A stretch of DNA of 64,000 nucleotides from Vulcanimicrobiota bacterium (GTDB taxonomy: Bacteria > Vulcanimicrobiota > Xenobia > Xenobiales > JADMJV01). Positions 1 to 8,993 of this stretch are shown here, piece by piece (positions within the stretch are counted from its first letter, which is position 1; every line of letters begins with the position of its first letter). The notes beneath the pieces were generated by a model. That model saw only the letters and a list, made by a program, of their open reading frames with translations. It had not been told where the DNA came from and did no database searches. Both the position numbers and the translations under genes were made by a program. Location: contig JAHBVR010000004.1 in assembly GCA_019637395.1 (NCBI GenBank), forward strand, positions 124,001-188,000, in the 5' to 3' direction.

Positions 1-1116
1 CACCATATCAAAGTTGAGGTCCAGCGAGATCTGCTTCAGGGGTAGGGGAGGGTGCTGGGCGAAATAGGCCGCTCCCAGCAGACCTTGTTCTTCGGCGGTG
101 GTGGAAACGAAATACAGGCTGCGCTTGGGAGCCGTGGAGGCGAAGACGCGGGCCAGCTCCAGCAGAATCGCGCAGCCGCTGGCGTTATCCAGGGCGCCGT
201 TGTAAATTCCGTCGGGCTTCTCCTCGGGCCGAATACCCAGATGGTCGTAGTGGGCCGAATACATGACGGCTTCCGGCCCGGCGGCTTTCCTGGCGATGAC
301 GTTGCGCGAAGAAAACGGCCGTAACCGGCTGTCCAGCCTGACCTGCAGCCGGGAGGTCAACGCCCGGGGCTGAAAATCGCGCAGCTGGGACTCCTGATAG
401 AGCTGCTCGAGAGTCAGCCCGTCTTTCCCCACCAGCCAGCCGGCCACGTCATAGTGAATCCAGGCGGCCGCCTGCAGGGCCGGCCCGCCTTCTCTCTTCA
501 AATAAGACTTCTCGGAGTTCCAGGAGTTGCGCACCACCTCCCAGCCATAGGCGGCCAGGTCGGTGCGGTGGATGATCAGGGTGGCCACCGCTCCATGGCG
601 GGCCGTTTCTTCGAACTTGTAGGTCCAGCGACCGGGATAGGTGAGAGCTCGCCCCTTGAAAAAACCGGGATCTTGAGACTCCGGCTCATTCACGAAAACC
701 AGGGCGACTTTCCCCTTCAGGTCGAGGCCCTTGTAATCGTCCCAGTCCGGCGTCTGGATGCCGAAGCCGACGAAAACGATGGGTGCGTCGATGGTCACCC
801 GGGCTTCCTGGCTCTGATTGTTGACCACGTAGTCGTCGCCCGACTTGAGCGGACGGCCGGCCAGGGTGAAGGTGGAGGTGGGCAGGGTGCTCACACCCAC
901 CAGGGGAACCTCCTGAAAACTCGTTTCCAGCCCGTAGCTGCGAAACTGTTCGGCGATGTAGTCGGCGGCCCGGTCACCTCCGGGTTGGCCGGTGCCCCGG
1001 CCCTCGAATTCGTCACCGGCCAGATGTTTCAGGTGAGCGCGAATGCGCTCACCCTCGATGACGGGTTGAGCCGAAGCGGCCAGCGCCAGGACTGACCAGA
1101 AAATCCAGGTTTTCAT
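1..1116 (-). CDS. M28 family zinc aminopeptidase, secreted (C-terminus outside window)
   Basis: Exopeptidase removing N-terminal residues from peptides, probably periplasmic or extracellular. The first 372 residues are present. A hydrophobic signal peptide (about residues 1-16, ending ASA) is followed by a protease-associated insert and then the M28 catalytic core. Recognisable metal-site motifs are SAHYDHLG (first His about residue 289), GALDNASG (Asp about 310) and TTAEEQG (catalytic and metal Glu about 340-341); the remaining Asp and His ligands lie beyond the window edge. The ATG at 1116 is chosen because the signal peptide begins there, although no clear ribosome binding site precedes it. 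The exact substrate cannot be told. Confidence 0.9.
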   Translation of the reverse strand, partial: MKTWIFWSVLALAASAQPVIEGERIRAHLKHLAGDEFEGRGTGQPGGDRAADYIAEQFRSYGLETSFQEVPLVGVSTLPTSTFTLAGRPLKSGDDYVVNNQSQEARVTIDAPIVFVGFGIQTPDWDDYKGLDLKGKVALVFVNEPESQDPGFFKGRALTYPGRWTYKFEETARHGAVATLIIHRTDLAAYGWEVVRNSWNSEKSYLKREGGPALQAAAWIHYDVAGWLVGKDGLTLEQLYQESQLRDFQPRALTSRLQVRLDSRLRPFSSRNVIARKAAGPEAVMYSAHYDHLGIRPEEKPDGIYNGALDNASGCAILLELARVFASTAPKRSLYFVSTTAEEQGLLGAAYFAQHPPLPLKQISLDLNFDMV

Positions 1117-1180
1117 ACTCGGGGCCGCCCTTCGCCAGAGGTCGGCAGGACTCCCCGCCGGGCGTGGAAGTGAGCCCTTG

Positions 1181-1612
1181 ATGAGCTGGGAGAAACTGCA
1201 GAAGCTTCTGCAAATGGAAAACCAGTCGCAGTTCGATTTCACTGTCGACGATGAAATTCGCACCACCGGCGCCACGGGCGGACGAGAACGGGTGCAGAAA
1301 CTGCGCGTCTGGATTGAAGCCATGATCGCGGAAACCCGGGGGCTGGAGGGCTTTATCGAGGAACTCGAGCTCTGGCACGCCGAGCTCTGCAAAATCATCG
1401 ACGAACTCGAAGGCTTCGAAGATCGCGAATCGGCCAGCCAGTTTCAGGACGCCTTCGGAGCTATCGCCGACGCCCTGGTTCCGCTCATCGACGCGGTGGA
1501 AGGCGGGGCCGAATCCACCGCCTTGCTCGGCCCCCTGGCCAACCTGGAATCGGCGGTCACCGACTTCGACCGCCAGTTGGCCGCCCAACTCGCTGCCGAA
1601 GAGGGCAACTAG
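1181..1612 (+). CDS. Small helical protein of unknown function
   Basis: Encodes 143 residues; I do not recognise the family. The sequence is acidic and alternates charged and hydrophobic residues typical of a helical bundle or coiled coil, without signal peptide, membrane segment or cysteine pair. The ATG at 1181 is preferred over a TTG one codon earlier. It is divergent from the M28 peptidase and ends 3 bases inside the stop region of the convergent dehydrogenase. Its size and composition resemble the two small helical proteins at 21.6-22.3 kb, but I cannot claim homology. An antisense frame here is also open but looks like a GC-rich shadow. Confidence 0.6.
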   Translation: MSWEKLQKLLQMENQSQFDFTVDDEIRTTGATGGRERVQKLRVWIEAMIAETRGLEGFIEELELWHAELCKIIDELEGFEDRESASQFQDAFGAIADALVPLIDAVEGGAESTALLGPLANLESAVTDFDRQLAAQLAAEEGN

Positions 1613-2505
1613 AGATTTTCGATCAGGTTCTGCACGGCCAGCATGGCCATGCGTTCGCGGGTAGCCTGAGTGGCGCTGGCGATGTGCGGGGTAAGCAGCA
1701 CGCGATCCGAGGCCACCAGGTCGGGATGCACCAGGGGCTCGCGTTCGAAGACGTCGAGGGCGGCTCCGGCCAGCTGGCCTGAGGCCAGGCAGGCGGCCAG
1801 CGCCTCTTCGTCCAGCACCGGGCCCCGTGAAGTGTTGACCAGATAGGCACCCGGCTTCATCCGGGCCAATCGCTCCGCGTTCAGCAAGTGGCGTGTCTCG
1901 GCCGTCAGGGGCAGGTGCACCGTGACCACGTCGGAGCCGGCCAGCACCTCCTCCAGCGAAGCCCCGCGCACCCAGGGCAGCACGCGCATTCCAAAGGCCG
2001 AGGCGCGCCGGGCCACGGCCCGGCCGATCTGGCCCATGCCCAGTACGCCCAGGGTCGCTCCGTGCAGGTCGAGGCCCAGCAGCATCAAGGGACCCCAGCC
2101 GGGATACTCACCGGCTCGCATCATGCGATCGCCTTCCAGCAGCCGGCGCGTCACTCCCAAAATCAGCGCCCAGGTAAAATCTGCACAGGTTTCGGTGAGG
2201 ACGCCGGGGGTGTTGCAGACCGTGATCCCCCGGCGCGCGGCCTCGTCCAGGTCGACATTGTCCAGGCCGGCGGCGCAGTTCGAGATGCAGCGCAACTCGG
2301 GGCAGCGGTCCATGACCTCCCCGTCGATACGCTCGGTCAGCAGCGTGAGCAGACCCACCGCTCCGCCCACGCCCCAGAGCAGCCGCGAGCGGTTGGGGAT
2401 CTCTTCGGGGCCGACAAAAATGTCCCAGCCGGTGGCATAGAGCGCCTGCAGCGCCCTCTCGGGCAGCCGGCGCGTCACGTGAATTCTCAAATTCCGGTAT
2501 CCCAC
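1609..2505 (-). CDS. D-2-hydroxyacid dehydrogenase (glyoxylate/hydroxypyruvate reductase type)
   Basis: NAD(P)-dependent reduction of a 2-oxoacid to a D-2-hydroxyacid in the cytoplasm. The nucleotide-binding motif GMGQIG lies at residues 156-161. The catalytic triad of the family is visible as Arg227 (NTSRGPV), Glu256 (DVFEREP) and His274 (LTPHIAS). Length (298) is slightly short for the family, in keeping with a compact glyoxylate-reductase-like member. The GTG at 2505 overlaps the upstream folE-like gene by 19 bp; an in-frame TTG at 2490 overlaps the folE stop as TTGA and gives the more usual N-terminus (RIHVTRRLPE), so the true start may be 2490. Translational coupling to folE is likely. 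Substrate is not determinable. Confidence 0.9.
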   Translation of the reverse strand: MGYRNLRIHVTRRLPERALQALYATGWDIFVGPEEIPNRSRLLWGVGGAVGLLTLLTERIDGEVMDRCPELRCISNCAAGLDNVDLDEAARRGITVCNTPGVLTETCADFTWALILGVTRRLLEGDRMMRAGEYPGWGPLMLLGLDLHGATLGVLGMGQIGRAVARRASAFGMRVLPWVRGASLEEVLAGSDVVTVHLPLTAETRHLLNAERLARMKPGAYLVNTSRGPVLDEEALAACLASGQLAGAALDVFEREPLVHPDLVASDRVLLTPHIASATQATRERMAMLAVQNLIENL

Positions 2506-3080
2506 GAAGCCATGGCGTGCTGGTAAAACTCAGACCGCAGCATCTGCGAGGTTTTCAGTTCCCCCCAGAAGGCGCTCATCATGGGGAAGTCATCTTCGTT
2601 TCCGCCCCGCGAGATCACGCAGAAGTGCTTGCCCCGCAAAAGGATGCCGGCACCGCGCGGCTGCACCTTTTCGATCAATTCGTGTAAAAAGTCATTGCAG
2701 ATGCGTTCGTCCATGGTGTATTTGCATGCAAAGTGGCGAAACATTTTGACCAGCTTCGAGTAACCGATATAGTGCTCGCCCGGCAGGTAGCCAATGGTGG
2801 CTTTCAACCAGGCCGGAGCGTAGTGGTGCTCGCAGGCGGAGAAAGCGGTTACCTTGATCGTCACCAACTCCACCATGGCCGGGTCCGGCACCGGGTATAA
2901 CTTCACGTTCAAAGGGTCGTACTGGGTGCGCGGATCCACCAGGGCGGCCTTCTGCCAGCGGGCGAAGCGCCCGGCCGTATTTTCCAACGCTTCCGGGCTG
3001 TCTTCGCCGAGAGCTTCCGCCATCATGCGCTGGGCCAACTGGAGTTTTTCCAAATCGACCCCGGTATGGTGTCCTTCCAT
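2487..3080 (-). CDS. folE: GTP cyclohydrolase I
   Basis: Converts GTP to 7,8-dihydroneopterin triphosphate, the first step of tetrahydrofolate (and often queuosine) synthesis; cytoplasmic homodecamer in known members. 197 residues from the ATG at 3080, chosen because an AAAGGA ribosome binding site sits 10 bases upstream; upstream in-frame codons would run into the divergent gene. Zinc ligands Cys83 and His86 in SACEHHYAP and Cys154 in GKHFCVISRGG are present, as is the IGYSKL segment. The C-terminal tail (DDFPMMSAFWGE...) differs from E. coli FolE and resembles the divergent FolE-like proteins with a longer tail. Overlaps the dehydrogenase start downstream. Confidence 0.88.
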   Translation of the reverse strand: MEGHHTGVDLEKLQLAQRMMAEALGEDSPEALENTAGRFARWQKAALVDPRTQYDPLNVKLYPVPDPAMVELVTIKVTAFSACEHHYAPAWLKATIGYLPGEHYIGYSKLVKMFRHFACKYTMDERICNDFLHELIEKVQPRGAGILLRGKHFCVISRGGNEDDFPMMSAFWGELKTSQMLRSEFYQHAMASWDTGI

Positions 3081-3160
3081 GTGCGACCGGTCCTTTCGAG
3101 GAGAAGCAGGGAGAGAAAACGAACGACCCCGACCCTGTATGTCCAAGGAGTGTGTGCTGC

Positions 3161-5317
3161 GTGAGTTCTAAACCCTTTTCTTACCGTGAACTTGGCCGAG
3201 GCGGTCAGGTGGTTCAGTGGGGCGATTTGCACCTGCAGGTGGGCGCTTACCCGGAGACCATCAAAGACACCATGACCAGCAGCGAAGGCGTGCCGCAGAT
3301 TTTTGTGGTGCCGGAACGCCTTTTTGACGACCACCTGGGCGTGAGCGCGGCCGAGTTGGAGTTCCCCGTTTATTTCAATTTCTATCTGAAGGGTCGCAAG
3401 CTGCGCTTCGTCTGTCGCAAGAAGCAGCTACGGCCGCTGGTGCGGGTGCTCAAAGAGGCGATTTTTGGGCCTTCGGCTCTCAACTACGCGGAAGAATATG
3501 CCCCCGGCGCTCATGTCCCCGACCTGGCCGCGGAAATGCGTTGGTACAAGCAGGACCCCCAGCGCAAACGCGGCCGCCTCATGCTGGCCGACATCGTCAC
3601 TCCCCTGGTTTTTGACGAGCACGGTAAGGTGGAGATCGATGGCTACACACTTCAGGACCTGGGCCAGGACGTCTATCGTCTGGAACGTGACGGTGAAAGC
3701 CATCAGTTCAGCTACCACGCCCCGGGCAAGGTGGTTTTCGAAGAACCGCCGGCCTCGCAACGCTTTCGCCCGCCGGCCTTGGGAATGACCATCCTGGGCA
3801 GCGGCCACGGTTTTGACGCGCGCTCGCTGACTTCGGGTTTTGTGATCTGGATCGATGGAAAGGGAGTTTTAGTTGATCCTCCCGTGCATACCACCGAATG
3901 GTTACGCCACTCCAATATCGATGGGCGCTGTGTCGAAGATATCATCCTGACTCACTGCCACGCCGACCATGACTCCGGCACGCTGCAAAAGATTTTGCAG
4001 GAAGGCCGCGTGACCATCCACACCACTCCCACCGTGATGCACAGCTTTGTGTCGAAATACCGGTCCATCACCAACTTGAGCGGCCGCCAGTTCCGCCAAC
4101 TCTTTGACTTCCGGGCCATTCCGGTGGGGCAGCCGGTCAACATCGCCGGTGCCGACTTCACCTTTAAATATATGCTGCACCCCATTCCCACGCTGGGCTT
4201 TTCCATGCGCTACCAGGGCCGCAGCATCGCCTATTCCTGCGATACCCTTTATGATCCCGAAACCATTCAAAAACTCACTCAGGAGGGAATCCTCTCGGCG
4301 GAACGAGCGGCCGATCTCATGGATTTTCCCTGGCACTCCGACCTGGTCATCCACGAAGCCGGCATTCCTCCCATTCATACGCCCATGGGCGTGCTGGCGG
4401 CTCTGCCGGATGAGGTCAAGCAGAATCTCTACCTGACCCACGTCTCGGAATCGGCTATTCCGGCCGATTCCGGTCTGCGCCTGGCCCCGCCGGGCGTCGG
4501 CCGGACCATTCGTCTGGAGGTGGAGCCGCCGGATGTCAGCCATGCTCAGCACATGCTGGAAGCTCTGGCCCACGTGGATTTGTTTCAGCCCTTGGGAATT
4601 GCCCGCGCCGCCGAGTTTCTGCGTATTTCCCAGTATGTCTGCTATCCGCAGGGCTGCCGGCTCGTGACGGCTGGAGAAAAGGGCGAATACTTCCATATTA
4701 TCTTGAACGGCGAAGCGGACATTGTGCGCGAAGGCCAGCTGGTCAAGCGGGTCGGACGTTACGACTATATCGGCGAAGTGGCGGTGGTGCTCGATCTTCC
4801 GCGCATCGCCGACGTAGTGGCCGTGACTCCGCTGGAAGTGCTTTCCATCAAGCGCCAGGATTTTCTCGACTTTATTCGCGGCACCGAAATTGCCGATTGG
4901 TTTCGACGGGTTTCGCTGAACAAGATGGAAGGATCGTGGGCGGTTTTCCAGGACAACCACCTGCTCGATTCCTTATCCACCTTCCAGAAGACTCAGCTGC
5001 TGGCCATCATGGAGCGGCGCCAATTCAAAGCCGGCCAGGAACTCTTCGAGAAAGGCGAGGTGGTGGACAGCTTCTGGCTGGTGCGCGAAGGGGAGATCGA
5101 GCTGGGTGGACATCGGGTAGGACGAGGGGCGCTGATCGGGCGTGTCAACGAGGACCTCACTCCCTGTCTGTATCGGGCTACCGGAAAAGTCGTCAAAGAT
5201 GCCGAGGTCTACCGCCTGCCCATTGATGGGGTTCGCGCGTTCTTCCTGGCCAATCCTGGCTCTTTTGTGCGGGTATTACGCTTGCAGAGCGATCATCCCG
5301 TCGGAGCGGTTGTCTGA
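3161..5317 (+). CDS. Metallo-beta-lactamase fold protein with two cyclic-nucleotide-binding domains
   Basis: 718 residues. A unique N-terminal region (about 1-210) leads into a metallo-beta-lactamase domain with THCHADHDSG (two-metal site), a later CDT aspartate and the THVSES histidine, similar to RNase Z/phosphodiesterase-type hydrolases. Two cNMP-binding domains follow. The first keeps the phosphate-binding cassette (IGEVAVVLDLPRIADV); the second lacks it and is probably structural. An AAGGAG site at 3145-3150 fits the GTG at 3161 (10-base spacing) better than the GTG at 3152. Inference: a hydrolase whose activity is gated by cAMP or cGMP. The only class III cyclase domain in the window lies 5 kb downstream. 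Confidence 0.82.
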   Translation: MSSKPFSYRELGRGGQVVQWGDLHLQVGAYPETIKDTMTSSEGVPQIFVVPERLFDDHLGVSAAELEFPVYFNFYLKGRKLRFVCRKKQLRPLVRVLKEAIFGPSALNYAEEYAPGAHVPDLAAEMRWYKQDPQRKRGRLMLADIVTPLVFDEHGKVEIDGYTLQDLGQDVYRLERDGESHQFSYHAPGKVVFEEPPASQRFRPPALGMTILGSGHGFDARSLTSGFVIWIDGKGVLVDPPVHTTEWLRHSNIDGRCVEDIILTHCHADHDSGTLQKILQEGRVTIHTTPTVMHSFVSKYRSITNLSGRQFRQLFDFRAIPVGQPVNIAGADFTFKYMLHPIPTLGFSMRYQGRSIAYSCDTLYDPETIQKLTQEGILSAERAADLMDFPWHSDLVIHEAGIPPIHTPMGVLAALPDEVKQNLYLTHVSESAIPADSGLRLAPPGVGRTIRLEVEPPDVSHAQHMLEALAHVDLFQPLGIARAAEFLRISQYVCYPQGCRLVTAGEKGEYFHIILNGEADIVREGQLVKRVGRYDYIGEVAVVLDLPRIADVVAVTPLEVLSIKRQDFLDFIRGTEIADWFRRVSLNKMEGSWAVFQDNHLLDSLSTFQKTQLLAIMERRQFKAGQELFEKGEVVDSFWLVREGEIELGGHRVGRGALIGRVNEDLTPCLYRATGKVVKDAEVYRLPIDGVRAFFLANPGSFVRVLRLQSDHPVGAVV

Positions 5318-5847
5318 ACGATCCAGCGCAGCAGATTCAACGCTCGCTCGGGGCCTGGCGGGCGGTTGACCACCACGTAGTCGTATTCGGGGGCCGAGGC
5401 CAGCACGGCGGCGGCATTGCCCAACCGCTCGGCGATCTGTTCGGGAGAGTGGCCGCCGCGCTCGCGCAGGCGCCGTTCCAGTTCGCTCAAAGGAGCGCAC
5501 AGCAGGATGGTGACGCAGTCAGGCCAGATACGGCGCGCTTGCGGAGCCGTGCCCAGATCGACCAGGGCCAGCACCGATCGCCCGGCGGCCAGGGCTTCGT
5601 CCACCGGCCGGCGGGGCAGCCCGTAGCTCATACCAAACTCGAAATCGCGGCTCAAAGCCAGCTCGCCGGCGGCCTGGCGGCTGCGAAATTCCTCTATACC
5701 TACAAAGTCGTAGTCCTCACCGTCGCCCGGCCGGGGAGCGCGCGTGGTCAGGCGGCGGCAGAAGGTGAGCTGCGGGCAGGCCCGCAGCAACTGGCGCAGC
5801 AGCGTGGATTTGCCCGTGGCCGAGGGGCCGTCCAGCAGAAAAAGCAT
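5293..5847 (-). CDS. Guanylate-kinase-like P-loop kinase
   Basis: 184 residues with Walker A GPSATGKST (residues 7-15), the GMP-binding-like segment RLTTRAPRPGDGEDYDFV and the lid segment SYGLPRRPVDEALAAGRS, all in the order of guanylate kinase. It is a little shorter than standard Gmk at the C-terminus and diverges in the GMP site, so ribose-1,5-bisphosphate phosphokinase (PhnN) or another nucleoside monophosphate kinase is possible. The 3' end overlaps the convergent MBL gene by 25 bp. The ATG at 5847 has no clear ribosome binding site; the next gene diverges 38 bp away. Confidence 0.78.
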   Translation of the reverse strand: MLFLLDGPSATGKSTLLRQLLRACPQLTFCRRLTTRAPRPGDGEDYDFVGIEEFRSRQAAGELALSRDFEFGMSYGLPRRPVDEALAAGRSVLALVDLGTAPQARRIWPDCVTILLCAPLSELERRLRERGGHSPEQIAERLGNAAAVLASAPEYDYVVVNRPPGPERALNLLRWIVQTTAPTG

Positions 5848-5885
5848 CGCGCCCGGGGTTTATCCGGGCGCTCGAGTTGCCCTGC

Positions 5886-8800
5886 ATGAGCGAACAACGC
5901 AGCGAATTACGGGCCATTCTTTCGGTGGGCGTCTCCACTCAGGCCAATCTCGATGAATCTTACCGCCGGGTCAAGCAACCGGCCGAGAGCCGCGGCGGCT
6001 GGCTGTTTCGCCGCGAACTGGAAGGCCTGTGGTGCTCCTTTCCCAGTTTGCGCGAGGCCGTGCTGGCCGCGCGCGACATCTGCCGGGCCGAGGGAGCCGG
6101 ACTCTTCGGATTTCGCTTCGGGCTGCATTACGGCGATGTGACGATCACCGCCGAGGGCGATGTGCTCGGCAACGTGTTGTCGCTGGCCAAACGCCTGGAG
6201 ACGGCCACTTCTCCCGGTTGCCTGCTGATTTCTCAAGAAGCAGCTGAACGGGTCGGCGAGTTCGAGCTGGAGGAGCCGCACAGACTGGAACTCAAAGGTC
6301 TGGGCGCGGTGGAGGCGCGGCGGTTGGTGCTGGCCGAGTTTTCCCTGGCCGATTCGCTGCTGGATGAGGATTGGCAGGCGCTGGAACGGGGCGAGCTGCT
6401 GGTTTGCCTGGTGGGTCCGCTGGGCGGCCCTCAGGAACTGGAGGGGTTGTGGGGCCTGCCTTTCTACGAGGCGGCCCAGGATCGAGAAGCGGAGGTCGGC
6501 CGGCCGCAGTTGTTGGAAGAATTCCAGGCCTGGCGGCGCCAAATCCCCCCCTTGTTGGCGGCCTGGAGCGCGCCCACGTTGTGTTTCTTTCCGGAAACGC
6601 GACTCGAGCACGCTCTCTGCCTGGCTCCCGAAGTCCTCACCGAGGAGGACCTGGACGAATTCTGGTCGGGCCTGGCGGGGCAGTTGCAGGGCTGGGAGAC
6701 GGCCCTCACCACTCATCGCATCTTCTGGGTGGGTCCAGCCGATTGGATCGAGGACTTCTATCGCGAACTGCGGCGCCGTTTTCCGGCCGGGCCGCAGCAA
6801 CGCCAATTCGTGCTGGATCTGGGGGATGGAACGGCGGCGGCCCGCTGGAGAAAACGCGGCCTTCCGGTTTTCTCCGGCCGCCAACAACTGGTGGAGCTGC
6901 TGGGGCGCGTGGGCGGCCGGGATGAGGCCGTGAGCTTGCCTTTAGCCGAACGTCCTTACCTCTTTCTGGATGCTTACGGCCCGGCCGAGCGCTCGATCTT
7001 TTTCGGTCGGGAGCGCGAGTCGGCTTTACTTTACTCCTGGATCCTGACGCGGCGCTGGCTGGTCCTCTACGGACGCTCCGGAGTCGGTAAAAGCTCGCTG
7101 CTCGGGGCGGGTGTCTTGCCCTTGCTGCAGGAGTCCGGCTGCCAGGTCTGGACCCTGCGCTGTCTGGACGATCCTTTGCAGCAACTGGAGAGTTTCGCGC
7201 GGGTGTGCCGGGCGGCCGAAACCACTCCGCGCCGGTTGGTGCTCTTTTTCGACCAGTTCGAGGAGTTCTTCGTGCGCCTCGAGCCGGCCCAGCGTCAGGC
7301 CCTGGGGGAGTTGCTGGCTCAGTTGACCTCGGTTTCGCGCCTGCACATGTTGTTTTCTTTGCGCGAGGATTTCCTGGCCGAGCTGGCCGCCCTCGAGGAG
7401 TGGATCCCGACTTTGCTGGATTCGCGCTACCGCCTGACGGCGCTGACCCGCGAACAGGCCCGCCAATGTATCTGCGGGCCGGCCGAGCTTTTCAAACTTC
7501 CGTTGCAGCCTGAGTTGGTAGAAGAGTTGTTGAATGAACTCGAATCCCAGGGCGTGGAACCTCCGGAACTGCAGATCGTCATGGACCGGCTCTGGCAACT
7601 TCGCGAACATGGCGAAATCGGACTCGAAGACTATCGCCGTTTGGGGGGAGTGCGCAGCATTTTGCTCGATTATTTGCACGAAGCCATGCAGGGATGGAGC
7701 GACGAAAAGCCGCGCCAGTTGCTCAGCGCTCTGGTCTCCGAGCGCGGCACCAAGCAGGCCATGACTCTGGCCAGCCTGCGCGCCCGGGTGGCCGAGCCCG
7801 AGGCGGCTTTGCAGGCGCTGGTGGAGTCGCGTCTGGTGCGCACCGTGCAAAATTATTTTGAGCTCTGTCACGAGTATTTGATCGAGGAAATCCAGAGCTG
7901 GGCAGATCATGAAGAACTGGCTCGGCGCCACGCCGAGATGGTTTTGCATTCCGAATTGGAAAGTTGGGAGAATCTGCACAGCCTGATCACTCCCGAGCGT
8001 CTGGCCATGGTGGCTCAGCAACTCCCGCATTTGAACCCATCTGAGTCGGAATGGAAGCTGCTCTTGCGCGCCGCCATGGTGCGCGGTGTGGAATTGCCCA
8101 AACTCGGTCCGCGGCCTCAGGAATTGCTGATCAAAATATTGGATGAGGGGTGGGACGGCTGGGTGCAGCGGCGCGTGCTCGAGCAACTGGCTGAGCTGCC
8201 GCTGGAGGGTCGGGCTCAGCAGCGCTATTTGGAGGCGGCGCGGTTGTTTTCCAATCCCGGCCTGCTGGAGAGGGTGCGCCCGAAACTCGACCCCCGCTTT
8301 GGCGAACAACTGGCCCTGGCCACCCGGCGCCGTTTCTTTGCGCCGATGGCTTATGTCCCCGCCGGACCGGCTCTGCTCGGCTCGGACGCAGCCAATCGCG
8401 AACAGCGCAAAGCGCGCCTCCCTCGTTACTGGCATGCCCGCATCGATAGCGAGCGCCCTTTGGAACGAGTCGAGGTGGGCTCCTTCTGGGTAGACAGAAC
8501 TCCCGTAACCAACCTGCAGTTTGCCGAGTTTCGCCCGGCCCATATCGACCGCTACCCCGACGAGGAAGACCATCATCCGGTGGTCAGCGTCAGTTGGCAC
8601 GATGCCCAGGCCTATGCGCAGTGGTTGGGCAAAGAGCTGATTTGCGAAACCCGCTGGGAAAAGGCCGCTCGCGGAGTGGATGGACGCCTTTTCCCATGGG
8701 GCAACGTCTACCATGCCGGCCGCCTGAACGGCCAGGAAGATGGCCCGCGCACCACCACCGAGGTCGGCAAGTATCCCGAAGGCGCGAGTCCTTACGGTTG

Positions 8801-8993
8801 CCTGGATATGGCCGGCAATGTCTGGGAATGGACCGCCTCGAGCTGGAGTGAGGGCGGTCCCTTCAAAGTGCAAAAAGGCGGCAGCACCCTCAACCCGGCT
8901 CCTTTGCAGCAGGCTTCCAGTCGCCAGGAAGCCTTCCCGGACTTCGTGTTGCAGTGGGTGGGCTTTCGTTTGATGTCGCTGGAGGGACCCTAG
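5886..8993 (+). CDS. Pseudo-cyclase / STAND NTPase / formylglycine-enzyme-like fusion protein
   Basis: 1035 residues in three parts. (1) Residues 1-150: class III adenylate/guanylate cyclase fold, recognisable by FGLHYGDVTI and LAKRLETATSPG, but both metal-binding aspartates are missing (VGVST and RELEGLW replace them), so it should be catalytically dead. (2) About 365-780: STAND-type NTPase (novel STAND 1 style) introduced by FFGRERES, Walker A GRSGVGKSS (396-404), Walker B LFFDQFEEFF (453-462), then helices. (3) About 815-1035: sulfatase-modifying-factor/FGE fold (VPAGPALLGSD, WEKAARG, GNVWEWT, GFRLMS) without the copper-binding cysteines, so probably a binding module. ATG at 5886 chosen over an upstream TTG. 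Abuts its paralogue. Confidence 0.85.
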   Translation: MSEQRSELRAILSVGVSTQANLDESYRRVKQPAESRGGWLFRRELEGLWCSFPSLREAVLAARDICRAEGAGLFGFRFGLHYGDVTITAEGDVLGNVLSLAKRLETATSPGCLLISQEAAERVGEFELEEPHRLELKGLGAVEARRLVLAEFSLADSLLDEDWQALERGELLVCLVGPLGGPQELEGLWGLPFYEAAQDREAEVGRPQLLEEFQAWRRQIPPLLAAWSAPTLCFFPETRLEHALCLAPEVLTEEDLDEFWSGLAGQLQGWETALTTHRIFWVGPADWIEDFYRELRRRFPAGPQQRQFVLDLGDGTAAARWRKRGLPVFSGRQQLVELLGRVGGRDEAVSLPLAERPYLFLDAYGPAERSIFFGRERESALLYSWILTRRWLVLYGRSGVGKSSLLGAGVLPLLQESGCQVWTLRCLDDPLQQLESFARVCRAAETTPRRLVLFFDQFEEFFVRLEPAQRQALGELLAQLTSVSRLHMLFSLREDFLAELAALEEWIPTLLDSRYRLTALTREQARQCICGPAELFKLPLQPELVEELLNELESQGVEPPELQIVMDRLWQLREHGEIGLEDYRRLGGVRSILLDYLHEAMQGWSDEKPRQLLSALVSERGTKQAMTLASLRARVAEPEAALQALVESRLVRTVQNYFELCHEYLIEEIQSWADHEELARRHAEMVLHSELESWENLHSLITPERLAMVAQQLPHLNPSESEWKLLLRAAMVRGVELPKLGPRPQELLIKILDEGWDGWVQRRVLEQLAELPLEGRAQQRYLEAARLFSNPGLLERVRPKLDPRFGEQLALATRRRFFAPMAYVPAGPALLGSDAANREQRKARLPRYWHARIDSERPLERVEVGSFWVDRTPVTNLQFAEFRPAHIDRYPDEEDHHPVVSVSWHDAQAYAQWLGKELICETRWEKAARGVDGRLFPWGNVYHAGRLNGQEDGPRTTTEVGKYPEGASPYGCLDMAGNVWEWTASSWSEGGPFKVQKGGSTLNPAPLQQASSRQEAFPDFVLQWVGFRLMSLEGP

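Noticed and set aside
3902-4960. Antisense frame opposite the MBL/cNMP gene
   Set aside because: Lies wholly within a well-supported coding region with intact metal and cNMP motifs.
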